A stretch of 64,000 nt of DNA, from NCBI RefSeq assembly GCF_019343455.1, contig NZ_CP049362.1:1550001-1614000 (forward strand), written 5' to 3'. Positions 36,761-46,407 of this stretch are shown piece after piece. The stretch's first letter is position 1. Every line of letters starts with the position of its first letter. The DNA comes from Alcaligenes ammonioxydans. GTDB taxonomy: Bacteria; Pseudomonadota; Gammaproteobacteria; Burkholderiales; Burkholderiaceae_B. Made by a program: the position numbers and the translations under genes. The notes under the pieces were generated by a model. That model saw nothing but the letters and a program-made list of their open reading frames with translations, had not been told where the DNA came from and did not search any database.

Positions 36761-38371
36761 ATGGCGGCCAGCGGCAAGAGTAGCAGCACCACGTATAGCG
36801 GCATTAGTGGCGCTCAAATCACCATTACAGATCAAGCTAAGCAACAGCTTCTGACAGGGGAAACACTGGATGAGCGTCTGGCCAGTTTGAACCGTGACGT
36901 ATTGACGAGCCAGGACGGCAGCAATGCTCTTAAGCCGATTTTTAATGAGCAGGAAATTCAGGCGGGGTTTGAGATTGTCGGGGCTTTGCAACGTGAGACC
37001 GGCGTATTCCTGAACAATCGGGCCAAAGAAGCCACAGCCGCCAAGAATGCATTGGATCGTGAGCGGAGCAAGCCGGAAGGTGAGCGTGATCCTGCCCGTT
37101 TGGCGGCGCTTGAACAACAGCTAAAAGCCACGGCAATCTGGGCCCCGGGTGGTGCTGGCCGTCAGGTGCTGACAGCCCTGGCGGCGGCCGCGGGGGGCAA
37201 TGTGACTGGCGCCTCCTCACAGTTTGCCCAGAATCTGGTGGTCAATTACCTGCAACAGCAAGGGGCCGGGTTTATCGGCGGCTTAGTTAAAGATGGCACA
37301 TTGACCGAAGGCAGCGCCTTGCATGCCGCCTTGCATGGTGTGCTGGCATGTGCGGGAGCGGCGGCCAGCGATCAAGCTTGTGCTGGCGGGGCACTAGGCG
37401 CTGCAAGCAGTAGCTTGTTGACCAATCTGTTCCTGGATCAACCGGGAGAGACGGCGCAGGCAAAAGAAGCGAAGCGCAATCTGATTGCAACGCTGGTGGC
37501 CGGTATCAGTGCAACCGGTGGTCTGGAGGCGGCTACCGCCACCAACAGCGCCATTGCTGCTCTTGATAACAACTATCTGACGCAATCTTCGGTCGATAAA
37601 GTGAAAGCCTGCCTGAGCGGCAAGACATGTTCCTCCGAGGAGCAAAAGAAGGCCAGCCAGCAAGAGGCTGAACGGCTCAGTCAGTTTCTAGATAAAGAAA
37701 TGAATGCGCTTTGCGCGGCCAATCCGCTTGGTGATGCATGTCGTACGGCGGTCAATACGGCCACGCAGTACATTGCCATGCAAGATGCCTGGGCCTTATT
37801 GAATGGAGACGTGACTCGTTCGTCCAAAAACACCTTTGATTATGTCTACAACAGCCTTGGAGCAGAAGCGCGCTTTGCGTTGTACTACAACACCATTGAT
37901 AACCGTGCGGATTTCTTTGGGGCATCGGACCGTTATGAGCAGAACGTCGGTTCGGGGGCGAAGTGGTATGGGGGTGCGGAAGATGTATCGAGGAGGTTCC
38001 TGACGGGGCTGGGTGCAGATGGAAGTGGATCTAGTTACACTTTTCTGATGGGGTCTTTATTGGCTGGCGTAAATGCACCCTCCATTTATGAGTGGCGAGC
38101 AGAAGCGGGTAACTCACTGATGGATGCTGGGTTTAGTAATTTCAGCAATTTGTATAATAAAACGATTAATAATGTTGTGTCTTGGGATATCAACCAATTA
38201 ATGATCGAGCAGAAAATTCTTCAGCCAATCCATGAAAAATACCTTACCGAAAGAATTATTTTCAGAACAGCATCAAGAATTTCAGGTGTTGATATTCTGG
38301 ACTATGCATCACGAGTTCGCTTTGGTTGCAAGTTACTTGGATATAGTGAAGCGCAGGGATGTAAGCCATGA
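36761..38371 (+). pseudogene. C-terminal part of a FhaB/CdiA-type TpsA exoprotein with toxin tip
   Basis: The 536-codon frame matches only the distal part of large hemagglutinin/CdiA proteins. It begins inside the SSTTYSGISGAQITITDQA region, runs through NEQEIQAGFEIVGALQRETG, a Gly/Ala-rich pre-toxin region (about 130-270) and a Cys-containing segment (KACLSGKTCS, NALCAANPLGDACRT), then a variable AT-richer tip (about 390-536) with no recognised toxin fold. The N-terminal secretion domain and the thousands of residues of repeats are absent, so it cannot be exported by two-partner secretion. ATG 36761 has no ribosome-binding site. The stop overlaps the next gene's ATG (ATGA), the usual toxin-immunity arrangement. 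Confidence 0.8.
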
Positions 38372-38841
38372 GTAAGTATCCTGTATTGAGAGTCATATTG
38401 GCTTTCTCTCTCGTTCCTATGTGGGGAGGGTTGTGTATGGGATTGGCAATTCTATTCACGATGCCTGCTTCCGATACCGTAGGGATTTTGTTGAATGTAT
38501 GGCTTCAGTTCGTAATGTTGCTGCTCTCTATGGCTGTTGCCCTGTTCTTTGAAGTGGTTCCCGCAGCTATCTTGGGGGCGCTTTATGCTTGGATAAAGCT
38601 AAAACGAGGAGCATTGAGTTACTTGCTCGTTTTTATATGTGGAGGTTCTACAGCATATGCTTGGACAGAGTATGTTTTTGGGTTGGGTGGAAATGATCTA
38701 TCAGCTAGATTTCAACACGCTTATCCATTAATTTTGCAGAACATACAGTCAAAGGCATTCGTATTAGGTGCGATATTTTCGCTGATAACGGCGATGGTTG
38801 TTTTGCCCCCATCTAGAGGAGAGCAAAGCTTCAGGTCGTGA
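38368..38841 (+). CDS. Candidate CDI immunity protein 1, four-helix membrane protein
   Basis: The 157-residue product has about four hydrophobic helices and starts YPVLRVILAFSLVPMWGG. It overlaps the toxin-tip stop by four bases. Position, size, AT-rich composition and membrane character fit a CdiI-type immunity protein for a toxin acting at or entering through the inner membrane. It is a paralogue of the product at 39053: they share YPxxRVxLxF, the DxV and VPAxxLxxLY blocks and LSxLL with TAxxW. The immunity role is inferred from position, not from a recognised family. Confidence 0.72.
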   Translation: MSKYPVLRVILAFSLVPMWGGLCMGLAILFTMPASDTVGILLNVWLQFVMLLLSMAVALFFEVVPAAILGALYAWIKLKRGALSYLLVFICGGSTAYAWTEYVFGLGGNDLSARFQHAYPLILQNIQSKAFVLGAIFSLITAMVVLPPSRGEQSFRS

Positions 38842-38875
38842 AAACCATTTCAAGAGGGTCGACAAATCTGCTCTA

Positions 38876-39056
38876 ATGGGCAGTGGCCTGGATGCAGCTA
38901 CCGGCACCAACAGTGCCATTGCTGCTCTTGATAGTATTAAGGGATTTGTTTAAGTACCCTAGCGGCGAATCATTTAATTCGTCTTGTGATAAGGGCTGAG
39001 GTTTGTTTATGTTTCGACCTCCGAGGTATAGCCAGGAACAGGGGCGCAAGCCATGA
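38876..39056 (+). pseudogene. Remnant of a second (orphan) CdiA toxin tip, middle deleted
   Basis: The left edge (38885-38932, reading GLDAATGTNSAIAALD) matches the pre-toxin of the upstream tpsA fragment (37520-37567) at 43 of 48 bases counted by eye. It stops at 38951-38953. The right edge (39027-39056, reading YSQEQGRKP-stop) matches the end of the intact tip (YSEAQGCKP-stop) and overlaps the next ATG in the same ATGA way. Only about 70 bases remain between the edges, so the toxin itself is gone. Confidence 0.72.
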
Positions 39057-39484
39057 GCCCATACCCACGCAGGCGTGTGTTTTTGAGTTTCTTGCTGTGT
39101 CCCGTGCTGGCCGGCCCATTTATTGGGGTGTGGCTGGCCTTGTCGGGGTCACAGACCGGGGATGAGGTATGGGTGGTGCTGGTAGGCAGTATGGCAGGTG
39201 CTTTGCTGGCCGCACTCAATGCGCTTGTTTTCTATGGTGTTCCAGCGCTGCTATTAGCCTTGCTCTATAGCGTAGTGAAACCTACAAAAACAGGGCTTAG
39301 TGTCTTATTGATTACCCTTCTGGGGGCGCTGACTGCCTTGTTTTGGAATATGTTTGTGTTTCCCGGTCTGAAGGATTGGGCGAGTGCGTTGTTAGGAAGC
39401 GGCACCTCATTGTTCATGGCCCTATGGGCCTTACCTGAGCAGTCTCCAAATTCGCATCTGAAAGGCACGATGTCGGACAAGTAG
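39053..39484 (+). CDS. Candidate CDI immunity protein 2, paralogue of the 38368 product
   Basis: The 143-residue protein with four hydrophobic helices starts YPRRRVFLSFLLCPVLAG and resembles the 157-residue product at 38368 along its length, though distantly. It follows the remnant of a second toxin tip with the same four-base ATGA overlap. It therefore looks like an orphan immunity gene kept after its toxin was lost, which would protect against neighbours still carrying that toxin. It is less AT-rich than its partner. Confidence 0.7.
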   Translation: MSPYPRRRVFLSFLLCPVLAGPFIGVWLALSGSQTGDEVWVVLVGSMAGALLAALNALVFYGVPALLLALLYSVVKPTKTGLSVLLITLLGALTALFWNMFVFPGLKDWASALLGSGTSLFMALWALPEQSPNSHLKGTMSDK

Positions 39485-39762
39485 AGCGAAATCGACTATG
39501 AATGTTGATGTGGGATGTAAATAGGTTCTAACAAGAATTAAAGCAAAGGGCCGATCATTTTTTACACCTTGTCTCAGTAGCGGGGAGTGTGAGCAAAGAG
39601 CACTAAGGGACAAGCGGTCACGGCAATCAATAGCGTCCATAGGCCTGCCAAGCTCGGTTGAATCACACTTTCATTTATGTTGCACTAGGGATGAAGCTGC
39701 ATCGTCGCCGTACCACTTGGTGACAGCAGCAAGCTTTATGTTCTAAACGAGATTTCCTGGTC
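39485..39762 (+). other. Intergenic region after the CDI remnant
   Basis: No reading frame with a ribosome-binding site, no repeat and no terminator with a good U-run was seen here. Confidence 0.35.
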
Positions 39763-39771
39763 GTGGTGGCG

Positions 39772-40737
39772 ATGAAAAACAGTAGACAGAGCCTGGTGAA
39801 TAATCGGATGGATGCAGAGCAGACAGCCAGCGGCTTTACGCGTAGGTCTGGTTCGCGGTTCAGGGGCCTGATTGCAGCGGCTTTGGTGCTGGGCGGGACC
39901 ATGCTGGGAGTGGCGCAGGGAGAACCGGTGCAGCCCGAGCAGCTTAGTTTTCCTAGCCTTGATACGTGGAAGGGAGATCAGGCTTTAACGCTGGACGGAT
40001 ACCTGTTCAAGCCGGCCGCTCAGGCGCCTTTTCCTGCTGTTGTTATGTTTCATGGCTGCGCCGGAGCATTATCTGCCAAGACCGGGCGCATCACCCCGCG
40101 ATTTACCAAAATGGCGCAGTTGCTCAACGAGATGGGCTATGCGGTGTTGATGGTGGACAGCTTTAATCCACGCGGCGTGTCACAGATATGCACGACTCCT
40201 CTTGCGGATCGGGATATCAAGAACAGACACCGGGTCTTGGATGCTTATGGGGCCTTGCAATACCTGAACTCGCGCTCCGACATTGTTAGGAACAAGATCG
40301 GCGCCATCGGGTTTTCGCACGGGGGTAGCGGGGCACTGTCGGTAATGGATGCGACAAGTGAAGCGTATAGGCGTTCGGGCCAGCAATTTGCAGCAGCAGT
40401 GGCCTTGTATCCAGGTTGCGGCTGGCAGTCGCGCAAGCGTCCCGAGTTTTCGGCGTATGGCCCCTTGCTGATTTTAGCGGGCGAGAAAGACGATTGGACG
40501 CCGGTAGAGCCCTGCCGAGAGTTGGCTACCCGTAGTCAGCAGCGCAACGAGCCCGTTGAACTGCGCGTGTATGAAGGTGCCTATCATGCCTTTGACAGCG
40601 ACAATGAGGTTTACGTCCGTAAAAATGTTCCCAACGGTGTTAATGGCGAGGCAGGGGTGCATGTAGGAGCCAATCCGGCTGCCCGCGAAGCGGCCTATGA
40701 ACGCATCCGCGGGTTCTTCCGTGATCATTTGAGTTAA
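39772..40737 (+). CDS. Exported dienelactone-hydrolase-like alpha/beta hydrolase
   Basis: From ATG 39772 (GTG 39763 is possible) the product is 321 residues. It has a twin-Arg-containing basic N-terminus (TRRSGSRFRG) and a hydrophobic core ending near GVAQG, so it is probably exported. The alpha/beta hydrolase fold follows: oxyanion region VVMFHGCAGAL, nucleophile Ser in IGFSHGGSGAL, Asp in AGEKDDWTP and His in GAYHAFDSDN. The triad order and the AYHAFD block match dienelactone hydrolases. The natural substrate is unknown, and there are no aromatic-degradation genes nearby. Confidence 0.88.
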   Translation: MKNSRQSLVNNRMDAEQTASGFTRRSGSRFRGLIAAALVLGGTMLGVAQGEPVQPEQLSFPSLDTWKGDQALTLDGYLFKPAAQAPFPAVVMFHGCAGALSAKTGRITPRFTKMAQLLNEMGYAVLMVDSFNPRGVSQICTTPLADRDIKNRHRVLDAYGALQYLNSRSDIVRNKIGAIGFSHGGSGALSVMDATSEAYRRSGQQFAAAVALYPGCGWQSRKRPEFSAYGPLLILAGEKDDWTPVEPCRELATRSQQRNEPVELRVYEGAYHAFDSDNEVYVRKNVPNGVNGEAGVHVGANPAAREAAYERIRGFFRDHLS

Positions 40738-40750
40738 CTCATCTGGAGTG

Positions 40751-40785
40751 CGCTATCCCTGTGCGGCGATAATCAAGGGATAGCG
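40751..40785. terminator. Hairpin between convergent hydrolase and recJ genes
   Basis: CGCTATCCCT (40751-40760) pairs perfectly with AGGGATAGCG (40776-40785). The loop is 15 bases and there is no clear U-run, so termination is only likely. Confidence 0.42.
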
Positions 40786-40821
40786 AACGTTAATGGGGTG
40801 CGGGCAGGGGATTGGGTTTGG

Positions 40822-42549
40822 TCAGCCCGCTGGGTTGATGGGGCAGTCCTGAGCGAATTCAATAATGAATTGCACACTGACATTGCCATTCCATTCGTTT
40901 TGATCCAGGCGATAAGCGGCTTCGATATGCTCGGGCAGCAAGGCGTCACGATTGAACCAGATGGCATCGAAGTATTCGCCGTTACGCTCCAGGTTCAGTT
41001 TCAAATGCTTGTTTTTCAGCAGGCGCTGCTGGCGAACAAAGAACCTGTCGCGGAATACGGGTGCTGGGAAACCTGCCCCCCAGACTTGTTTTTGCAGCAT
41101 TCCAGCCACCGTGATATTGATGTGCTCAGGCTCCAGGGAGCCGTCTGTTTCAATGACGGGGTCAAATTGGAAGCGACCAGTGAGCTCTTGCACGGCCTCA
41201 TCAAAAGCCTGCACAAAGACATCGTAATTGTCCTCTTCAATCGTCAGCCCGGCTGCCATGGCGTGGCCGCCAAACTTCAGAATCAGGCCAGGATAGCGTT
41301 TAGAGACCAGATCCAGTGCATCGCGCAGATGAACGTCGGGAATGGAGCGGCCTGAGCCTTTGATTTCGCCTTCATCACCTTGGGCGAAAGCCAGGGTCGG
41401 GCGCCAGTACTTTTCTTTCAGGCGGGAGGCCACCAGACCCACCACGCCCTGGTGCCATTCAGGATGATAAACGCAGACCGTGGCGCTGGTCTCCGGCTCG
41501 GCCAGTTCAGCTGCACGCAGTGCCTCTTCGCGCATGGTTTGCTCAATCGATCGACGATCCTGATTCATCTCCTCCAGTTCGCGAGCTAAATGGGCGGCCT
41601 CGTCTTCATCGTCCGTAATCAGGCAGCGTATCCCCAAGGCCATGTCGGCCAGTCGACCCGCGGCATTGATACGTGGGCCCAAGGCAAAACCCAGATCGAA
41701 AGCACTGGCCTGGCGGGGGTCACGACCGGCCACCTGGAATAGCGCCCGTAGTCCCACTTGCATTTGGCCTTTGCGCATGCGCTCCAGCCCCTGGGTGACA
41801 ATCAGGCGATTGTTGGCATCGAGACTAACCACGTCGGCCACCGTACCCAACGCCACCAGATCGGCCAGCTCGTTCAGGCGTGGGCCACCATTGGCGTCAA
41901 GAATGCCGCGTTGACGCAGCTCGGCACGCAAGGCCAGCATCAGGTAAAAAATGACCCCGACGCCGGCCAGGTTTTTGGAGGGAAAGGCGCAGCCGGGCTG
42001 GTTGGGATTCACAATTGCCAACGCGTCGGGCAACTCATCGCCCGGTAAGTGGTGATCGGTGATCAGCACCTTCATTCCTGCCTGATGGGCAGCCTCGACG
42101 CCCTCAATACTGGCAATGCCGTTATCGACGGTGATGAGCAGATCCGGCTTGCCCGAGGGGTGTTGCTCGGCCAGTTCGACGACCGCTGGGGACAGGCCGT
42201 AGCCGGTTTCAAAGCGGTTGGGAACCAGAAAGTCCACAATGGCTCCCATGCTGCGCAGGGCGCGCAGGCCTACGGCGCAGGCCGTGGCACCATCACAATC
42301 GTAGTCGGCGATGATCAACATGCGATCACGACGGGCAATGGCATCGGCCAGCAGGGCAGCGGCCTCACGGGCCTGTGTCAGCATGGCAGGTGGAATCAGA
42401 TTGCGCCAGGCTGGATCAATCTGCGCGGCGTCTGTCACTCCTCGGGAGGCCAGCAAGCGGGCCATTAAATCGTGAATTCCGGCCTGTTTCAGGGCTTGGC
42501 TGGCGGCTTCTTGGACGGGACGGGTTTTCAGGATAGGGGTGACCACCAC
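40822..42549 (-). CDS. recJ: Single-strand-specific 5'-3' exonuclease RecJ
   Basis: The 575-residue product has the DHH-family metal motifs IADYDCDGATA (motif I), TVDNGIAS (II), VLITDHHLPG (III, the DHH itself) and LGTVADVVSL (IV). The DHHA1 region has GGHAMAAGLTI, and a C-terminal OB domain follows. RecJ degrades single-stranded DNA in recombination, mismatch repair and replication-fork processing. The start overlaps the end of the RpfE-like gene by 22 bases, so translation is probably coupled. Confidence 0.97.
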   Translation of the reverse strand: MVVTPILKTRPVQEAASQALKQAGIHDLMARLLASRGVTDAAQIDPAWRNLIPPAMLTQAREAAALLADAIARRDRMLIIADYDCDGATACAVGLRALRSMGAIVDFLVPNRFETGYGLSPAVVELAEQHPSGKPDLLITVDNGIASIEGVEAAHQAGMKVLITDHHLPGDELPDALAIVNPNQPGCAFPSKNLAGVGVIFYLMLALRAELRQRGILDANGGPRLNELADLVALGTVADVVSLDANNRLIVTQGLERMRKGQMQVGLRALFQVAGRDPRQASAFDLGFALGPRINAAGRLADMALGIRCLITDDEDEAAHLARELEEMNQDRRSIEQTMREEALRAAELAEPETSATVCVYHPEWHQGVVGLVASRLKEKYWRPTLAFAQGDEGEIKGSGRSIPDVHLRDALDLVSKRYPGLILKFGGHAMAAGLTIEEDNYDVFVQAFDEAVQELTGRFQFDPVIETDGSLEPEHINITVAGMLQKQVWGAGFPAPVFRDRFFVRQQRLLKNKHLKLNLERNGEYFDAIWFNRDALLPEHIEAAYRLDQNEWNGNVSVQFIIEFAQDCPINPAG

Positions 42550-43475
42550 TGACTCCAGTTAGAGTGTTGTTTGAACAGGGAAAAAGGCCAGATACGGCGC
42601 GCCGCGGGACCGACGTGAGCGTAGCGGTCCAGTCCGGTCAACACCAGCTCTGGCATGGGCCCTGTGAGCAAGGGGGCAAGCAGGGTGCGATCCAATTGGG
42701 CCAGTTGTTCAAGCCAAAGCCCCCAGTCTTGCCGTATCAAGCTGTCATGCAAATCATCCACCAGATGCAAGTCCCCAGGTTCGCGGCCTAACTGCTGGCA
42801 GGACGCCCCACCAAATAGCCACAAGCTGTTGACACTGGGTAAACCTGCCTGTTCGCGCTGCCGATTGTCGGGCAGGGCAAAGGCCAGCATCTGAAATTCA
42901 TTGATCAGACGACGCCAGGGGCGGGTTTGCACATCTTGAGTCCACCAATTGTTCAAATTGCTTTGACTGACCAGTTCTGTTGAGGCCGCTTGCACCGTAA
43001 AATCAGCCGGTGGTGTGACGCGCCACCATTCGGGGCTGAGATACTCGAATTGAAAGCCAGTGTCGTCCAGGTACGGAGCAATGGCCTGCAACAAGGCTCG
43101 GCTGTAGGATTCGGACAAGGCCAATTGGTCGGCGGGGATCAGCATGGCGCCCTCGCGTGACGGGGCAATGTGTACCAGTTCGGCCAGCCAGACAGGCTGA
43201 TCCGGTGCTACCGAGTGGATTTGTTTCAACTGACGTAGCCGCAAAGGGGCCAGACCTGCGCTAAGATGCTGGGCTTGGTCCCCCGTAAAACCGTGGGCCT
43301 GCAACAGCCAGGATTGTGCGGGTGTACACAGGTCCGTCGCTGGGTCGCGTACCGACAGGGTGCCTGTGCCCTGAGTCAGTAGTTGAATCAGCGCAGGGGC
43401 CTTCTGGGGCAAGTGTTTAATGAGTTCGCGCGCGATGGCCGGTTCCGGCAGCGCGCCGTTGATTACGATCTGCAT
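42528..43475 (-). CDS. RpfE-like / phosphoglycerate-mutase-fold protein of unknown function
   Basis: The 315-residue soluble protein (from the ATG at 43475) has a C-terminal half with FALPDNRQREQAGLPSVNSLWLFGGA and GDLHLVDDLHDSLIRQDW. These are hallmarks of a conserved family annotated in beta- and gammaproteobacteria as RpfE or as related to cofactor-independent phosphoglycerate mutases. In Xanthomonas rpfE also lies next to recJ, as here; this is from memory of that locus. Function is not established. It overlaps recJ by 22 bases and is divergent from lolC. Confidence 0.72.
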   Translation of the reverse strand: MQIVINGALPEPAIARELIKHLPQKAPALIQLLTQGTGTLSVRDPATDLCTPAQSWLLQAHGFTGDQAQHLSAGLAPLRLRQLKQIHSVAPDQPVWLAELVHIAPSREGAMLIPADQLALSESYSRALLQAIAPYLDDTGFQFEYLSPEWWRVTPPADFTVQAASTELVSQSNLNNWWTQDVQTRPWRRLINEFQMLAFALPDNRQREQAGLPSVNSLWLFGGASCQQLGREPGDLHLVDDLHDSLIRQDWGLWLEQLAQLDRTLLAPLLTGPMPELVLTGLDRYAHVGPAARRIWPFSLFKQHSNWSQWWSPLS

Positions 43476-43517
43476 GACAGCGATTGTAGTGTTTTCTTTG
43501 AGGCGATAGCAGCTCGC

Positions 43518-44792
43518 ATGGGATACGAATTTTGGATTGGGGCGCGGTATGCCGGTCTGGCCAAAGGCCGCAAACGGCGTGGCGGACACAAAGACCGCTT
43601 TGTGTCCTTTATTGCGGGCAGTTCAATGGCGGGGATTGCCCTGGGCGTGGCCGCGCTGATTGTTGTGCTCTCCGTGATGAATGGTTTTCAGACTCAGGTG
43701 CGTGATCGCATGCTCTCAGTCTTGCCGCATATTGAACTGATTGTGCGCAATGCCGATCATCAGCAGGTCTTGAACGAATGGAACGCTCTGGCGCAAAAAG
43801 CCCAGACCAATCCCGCTGTGGTGGGGTCCGCTCCGTATGTTGCGGGGCAGGGTATGTTGGTGCGCAGCAACCAGCTGATGGGGGTGCAGGTGCGCGGGAT
43901 TGAGCCCGGACAAGAGAGCAAGGTGTCCGAGTTGGCCCAGCAAATGGTCATGGGCCGACTGGAGAATTTGCAACCGGGCACCTTCGGTATTGTGCTGGGT
44001 GAGCAGTTGGCCAATCAGCTGCGAGTCAGCACTGGCGACACGGTGATGTTGATGGCTCCGCAAGGCTCGATATCGCCGGCGGGGTTTTCACCGCGCATGC
44101 GTCAGTTTACCGTCACCGGTGTGTTCTCCTCGGGCTATTACGAGTACGACGCCAGTCTGGCGTTTGTGAACGTGGAAGATGCCTCGAAGATCTTTCGTGA
44201 CAGCGGCAACAGCGGCGTGCGTCTGCGTATCAAAGACATGCAGCAAGCCCCTTTGGTGGGACAGGAATTGGCCAGCGCCATGCCGCGTAATGTGCTGGTG
44301 TCGGACTGGACCGCCAATAACCGTACCTGGTTTGCAGCTGTTCAAACTGAAAAGCGCATGATGTTTCTAATTCTGGCGCTGATTGTGGCCGTTGCTGCCT
44401 TTAACTTGCTGTCGTCGCTGGTTATGGCTGTCAAGGATAAACAGTCGGATATTGCGATTTTGCGCACCATTGGCGCCACGCCTAGCGAGATTGCTCGCAT
44501 TTTTCTGGTGCAGGGGTCGCTGATCGGGGTGGTGGGTACCCTGTTGGGTGTGGGGCTGGGCACGCTGATTGCCTACAATATCGACGTGATCGTGCCCTTT
44601 ATTGAAAACCTGATGGGTCGTAAATTCCTGCCCCAGCAGATTTATTTCATTAGTGAACTGCCATCCAATCCGCAGGTTTACGATATTGTGCTGATTGCCA
44701 TCGTTTCCCTGGTGTTGTCTTTCCTGGCCACGCTGTACCCCAGCTGGCGTGCCTCCAAGCTCCAACCTGCACAGGTGCTGCGTCATGACTGA
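43518..44792 (+). CDS. lolC: Lipoprotein-releasing system transmembrane protein (LolC/LolE family)
   Basis: The 424-residue product has an N-terminal helix (about 30-52, [23 protein letters not shown]), a large periplasmic domain (about 55-270) and three C-terminal helices in the MacB/FtsX-type permease domain ([14 protein letters not shown] coupling region). With LolD it extracts outer-membrane lipoproteins from the inner membrane for LolA. Only one LolC/E-type gene is present before lolD, so it probably works as a homodimer. The start at ATG 43518 matches the family [11 protein letters not shown]. It overlaps lolD by eight bases. Confidence 0.94.
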   Translation: MGYEFWIGARYAGLAKGRKRRGGHKDRFVSFIAGSSMAGIALGVAALIVVLSVMNGFQTQVRDRMLSVLPHIELIVRNADHQQVLNEWNALAQKAQTNPAVVGSAPYVAGQGMLVRSNQLMGVQVRGIEPGQESKVSELAQQMVMGRLENLQPGTFGIVLGEQLANQLRVSTGDTVMLMAPQGSISPAGFSPRMRQFTVTGVFSSGYYEYDASLAFVNVEDASKIFRDSGNSGVRLRIKDMQQAPLVGQELASAMPRNVLVSDWTANNRTWFAAVQTEKRMMFLILALIVAVAAFNLLSSLVMAVKDKQSDIAILRTIGATPSEIARIFLVQGSLIGVVGTLLGVGLGTLIAYNIDVIVPFIENLMGRKFLPQQIYFISELPSNPQVYDIVLIAIVSLVLSFLATLYPSWRASKLQPAQVLRHD

Positions 44793-45498
44793 TCTTATCG
44801 CTCCCACCGTGTTGCGCGCCCGCGATGTCAGTGTTCAGTACGAAGAAGGCGGCAACACTATCCACGTACTTTCGGGTGTGAATCTGGAAGTATGCCGTGG
44901 TGAGATGGTGGCCATTATCGGGGCTTCCGGTTCGGGGAAAAGTACCTTGCTGCATGCTCTGGGTCTGCTGGATAAACCTAATTCAGGCAGTATCGAGGTC
45001 AACGGCACGCAGACGGAAAGCCTGAATGAAGGCGAGCGCAGCCAGTTGCGCAACAAGGTGCTGGGTTTTGTCTACCAGTTTCATCATTTGCTGCCTGAGT
45101 TTGATGCTTTGGACAATGTGGCCATGCCTTTGATCGTGCGACGCATGAAGCGCAAAGAAGCCCGCGAGCAGGCTCAGCAGATTTTGGAGCAGGTGGGTTT
45201 GTCGCAGCGTGTGCATCACTATCCGGGCCAGTTGTCCGGGGGGGAGCGTCAACGGGTCGCTCTGGCGCGCGCCCTGGTGACACGACCAGCCTGCGTGCTG
45301 GCGGACGAGCCCACGGGCAATCTGGATCGCTATACCGCCGAAGGCATGTTCGAGCTGTTGAGCCGGGTCAATGAGGAGTTTGGCACGGCGTTTGTGATCG
45401 TCACCCATGATCAGGCTCTGGCCTCCTTGGCGCATCGTCAGTTGCTGATGGACAAGGGGTATTTGACCCAGGAAATCAGAGCCAATCGACCGTCCTGA
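44785..45498 (+). CDS. lolD: Lipoprotein-releasing system ATP-binding protein
   Basis: The 237-residue ABC ATPase has Walker [10 protein letters not shown], a Q-loop in [18 protein letters not shown] (the HHLLPEF stretch is typical of LolD), signature [15 protein letters not shown], Walker [12 protein letters not shown] and switch His in [11 protein letters not shown] hydrolysis drives lipoprotein release through LolC. Its ATG lies inside the end of lolC, indicating coupled translation. Confidence 0.97.
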   Translation: MTDLIAPTVLRARDVSVQYEEGGNTIHVLSGVNLEVCRGEMVAIIGASGSGKSTLLHALGLLDKPNSGSIEVNGTQTESLNEGERSQLRNKVLGFVYQFHHLLPEFDALDNVAMPLIVRRMKRKEAREQAQQILEQVGLSQRVHHYPGQLSGGERQRVALARALVTRPACVLADEPTGNLDRYTAEGMFELLSRVNEEFGTAFVIVTHDQALASLAHRQLLMDKGYLTQEIRANRPS

Positions 45499-45573
45499 CA
45501 CCCGGCCGGACGCGATGTGGCCCAGTGTATCTGCTCTTTGCTGACCTGAAGGGGCTATTGTCGGAATTCTGTA

Positions 45574-46407
45574 ATGCTTATCGACACACATTGTCATCTG
45601 GATGCTCCTGAATTTGACCGGGACCGTGAGCAAGTCATGGCGCGCGCCCGCGCAGCCGGTGTGCAGTCGATTGTGGTGCCGTCGGTCGCCGTGTTTGATT
45701 TTCAGACGGCTCGCGAGACCGCCTTGGCAGCGCCCGGTGGTGTGTATGCGCTGGGTATTCATCCATTGTTTACACCGGGAGCAGGGGTAACGGACCTGCA
45801 GGCCTTGGAGCGGGAAATCCAGTTGCGGCTGCCTGATCCTCGTCTAGTCGCTTTGGGCGAGATCGGTCTGGATTACTTCGTACCCGAATTGAAAACCGAC
45901 GAGGCCAGCCGTCATCAGGAATTTCTGTTTGACGCCCAGTTGGGCCTGGCGCAACGCTATGGTCTGCCTGTCCTTCTACATGTTCGCCGCTCCCAGGATC
46001 GCGTGCTGAAATATCTGCGCCAATATCCCGCAGTCGGCGGGATTGCCCATGCTTTTAATGGTAGCGAACAGCAAGCGCAGATGTTTGTGCGCCAGGGCTA
46101 TGCCTTGGGTTTCGGTGGGGCCATGACATTTGGCCGCGCCAAACAGATTCGCCGTTTGGCGCAGGCGTTGAGTCTGGCTGATATGGTGCTGGAGACCGAT
46201 GCTCCAGATCTGGCCCCGTCCTGGCTGGTGGAGCCCGGGACTGCCTTGGCGTCGGTTCGTAACGAACCGGCACAGGTGTATGGGGTGGCCGACAGTCTGG
46301 CGCAGTTGCGGGGGCTTAATGTGGCAGATGTGATTGCGCAGACTGGAGCCGCGGCCCGCCGAGTTTTGCCTCGCCTGGATGCATTTCTGTCGAGCCAGGG
46401 ACAGTGA
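45574..46407 (+). CDS. TatD-family metal-dependent hydrolase / deoxyribonuclease
   Basis: The 277-residue TIM-barrel protein has the metal ligands in the usual places: IDTHCHLD at the start, the Glu in ALGEIGLDYF, His in LLHVRRSQD, His in GIAHAFNGS and Asp in LETDAPDLAP. TatD enzymes are Mg-dependent 3'-5' exonucleases or D-aminoacyl-type hydrolases. Its paralogue type (TatD versus YcfH or YjjV) cannot be fixed from sequence alone. It is 75 bases downstream of lolD. Confidence 0.93.
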   Translation: MLIDTHCHLDAPEFDRDREQVMARARAAGVQSIVVPSVAVFDFQTARETALAAPGGVYALGIHPLFTPGAGVTDLQALEREIQLRLPDPRLVALGEIGLDYFVPELKTDEASRHQEFLFDAQLGLAQRYGLPVLLHVRRSQDRVLKYLRQYPAVGGIAHAFNGSEQQAQMFVRQGYALGFGGAMTFGRAKQIRRLAQALSLADMVLETDAPDLAPSWLVEPGTALASVRNEPAQVYGVADSLAQLRGLNVADVIAQTGAAARRVLPRLDAFLSSQGQ

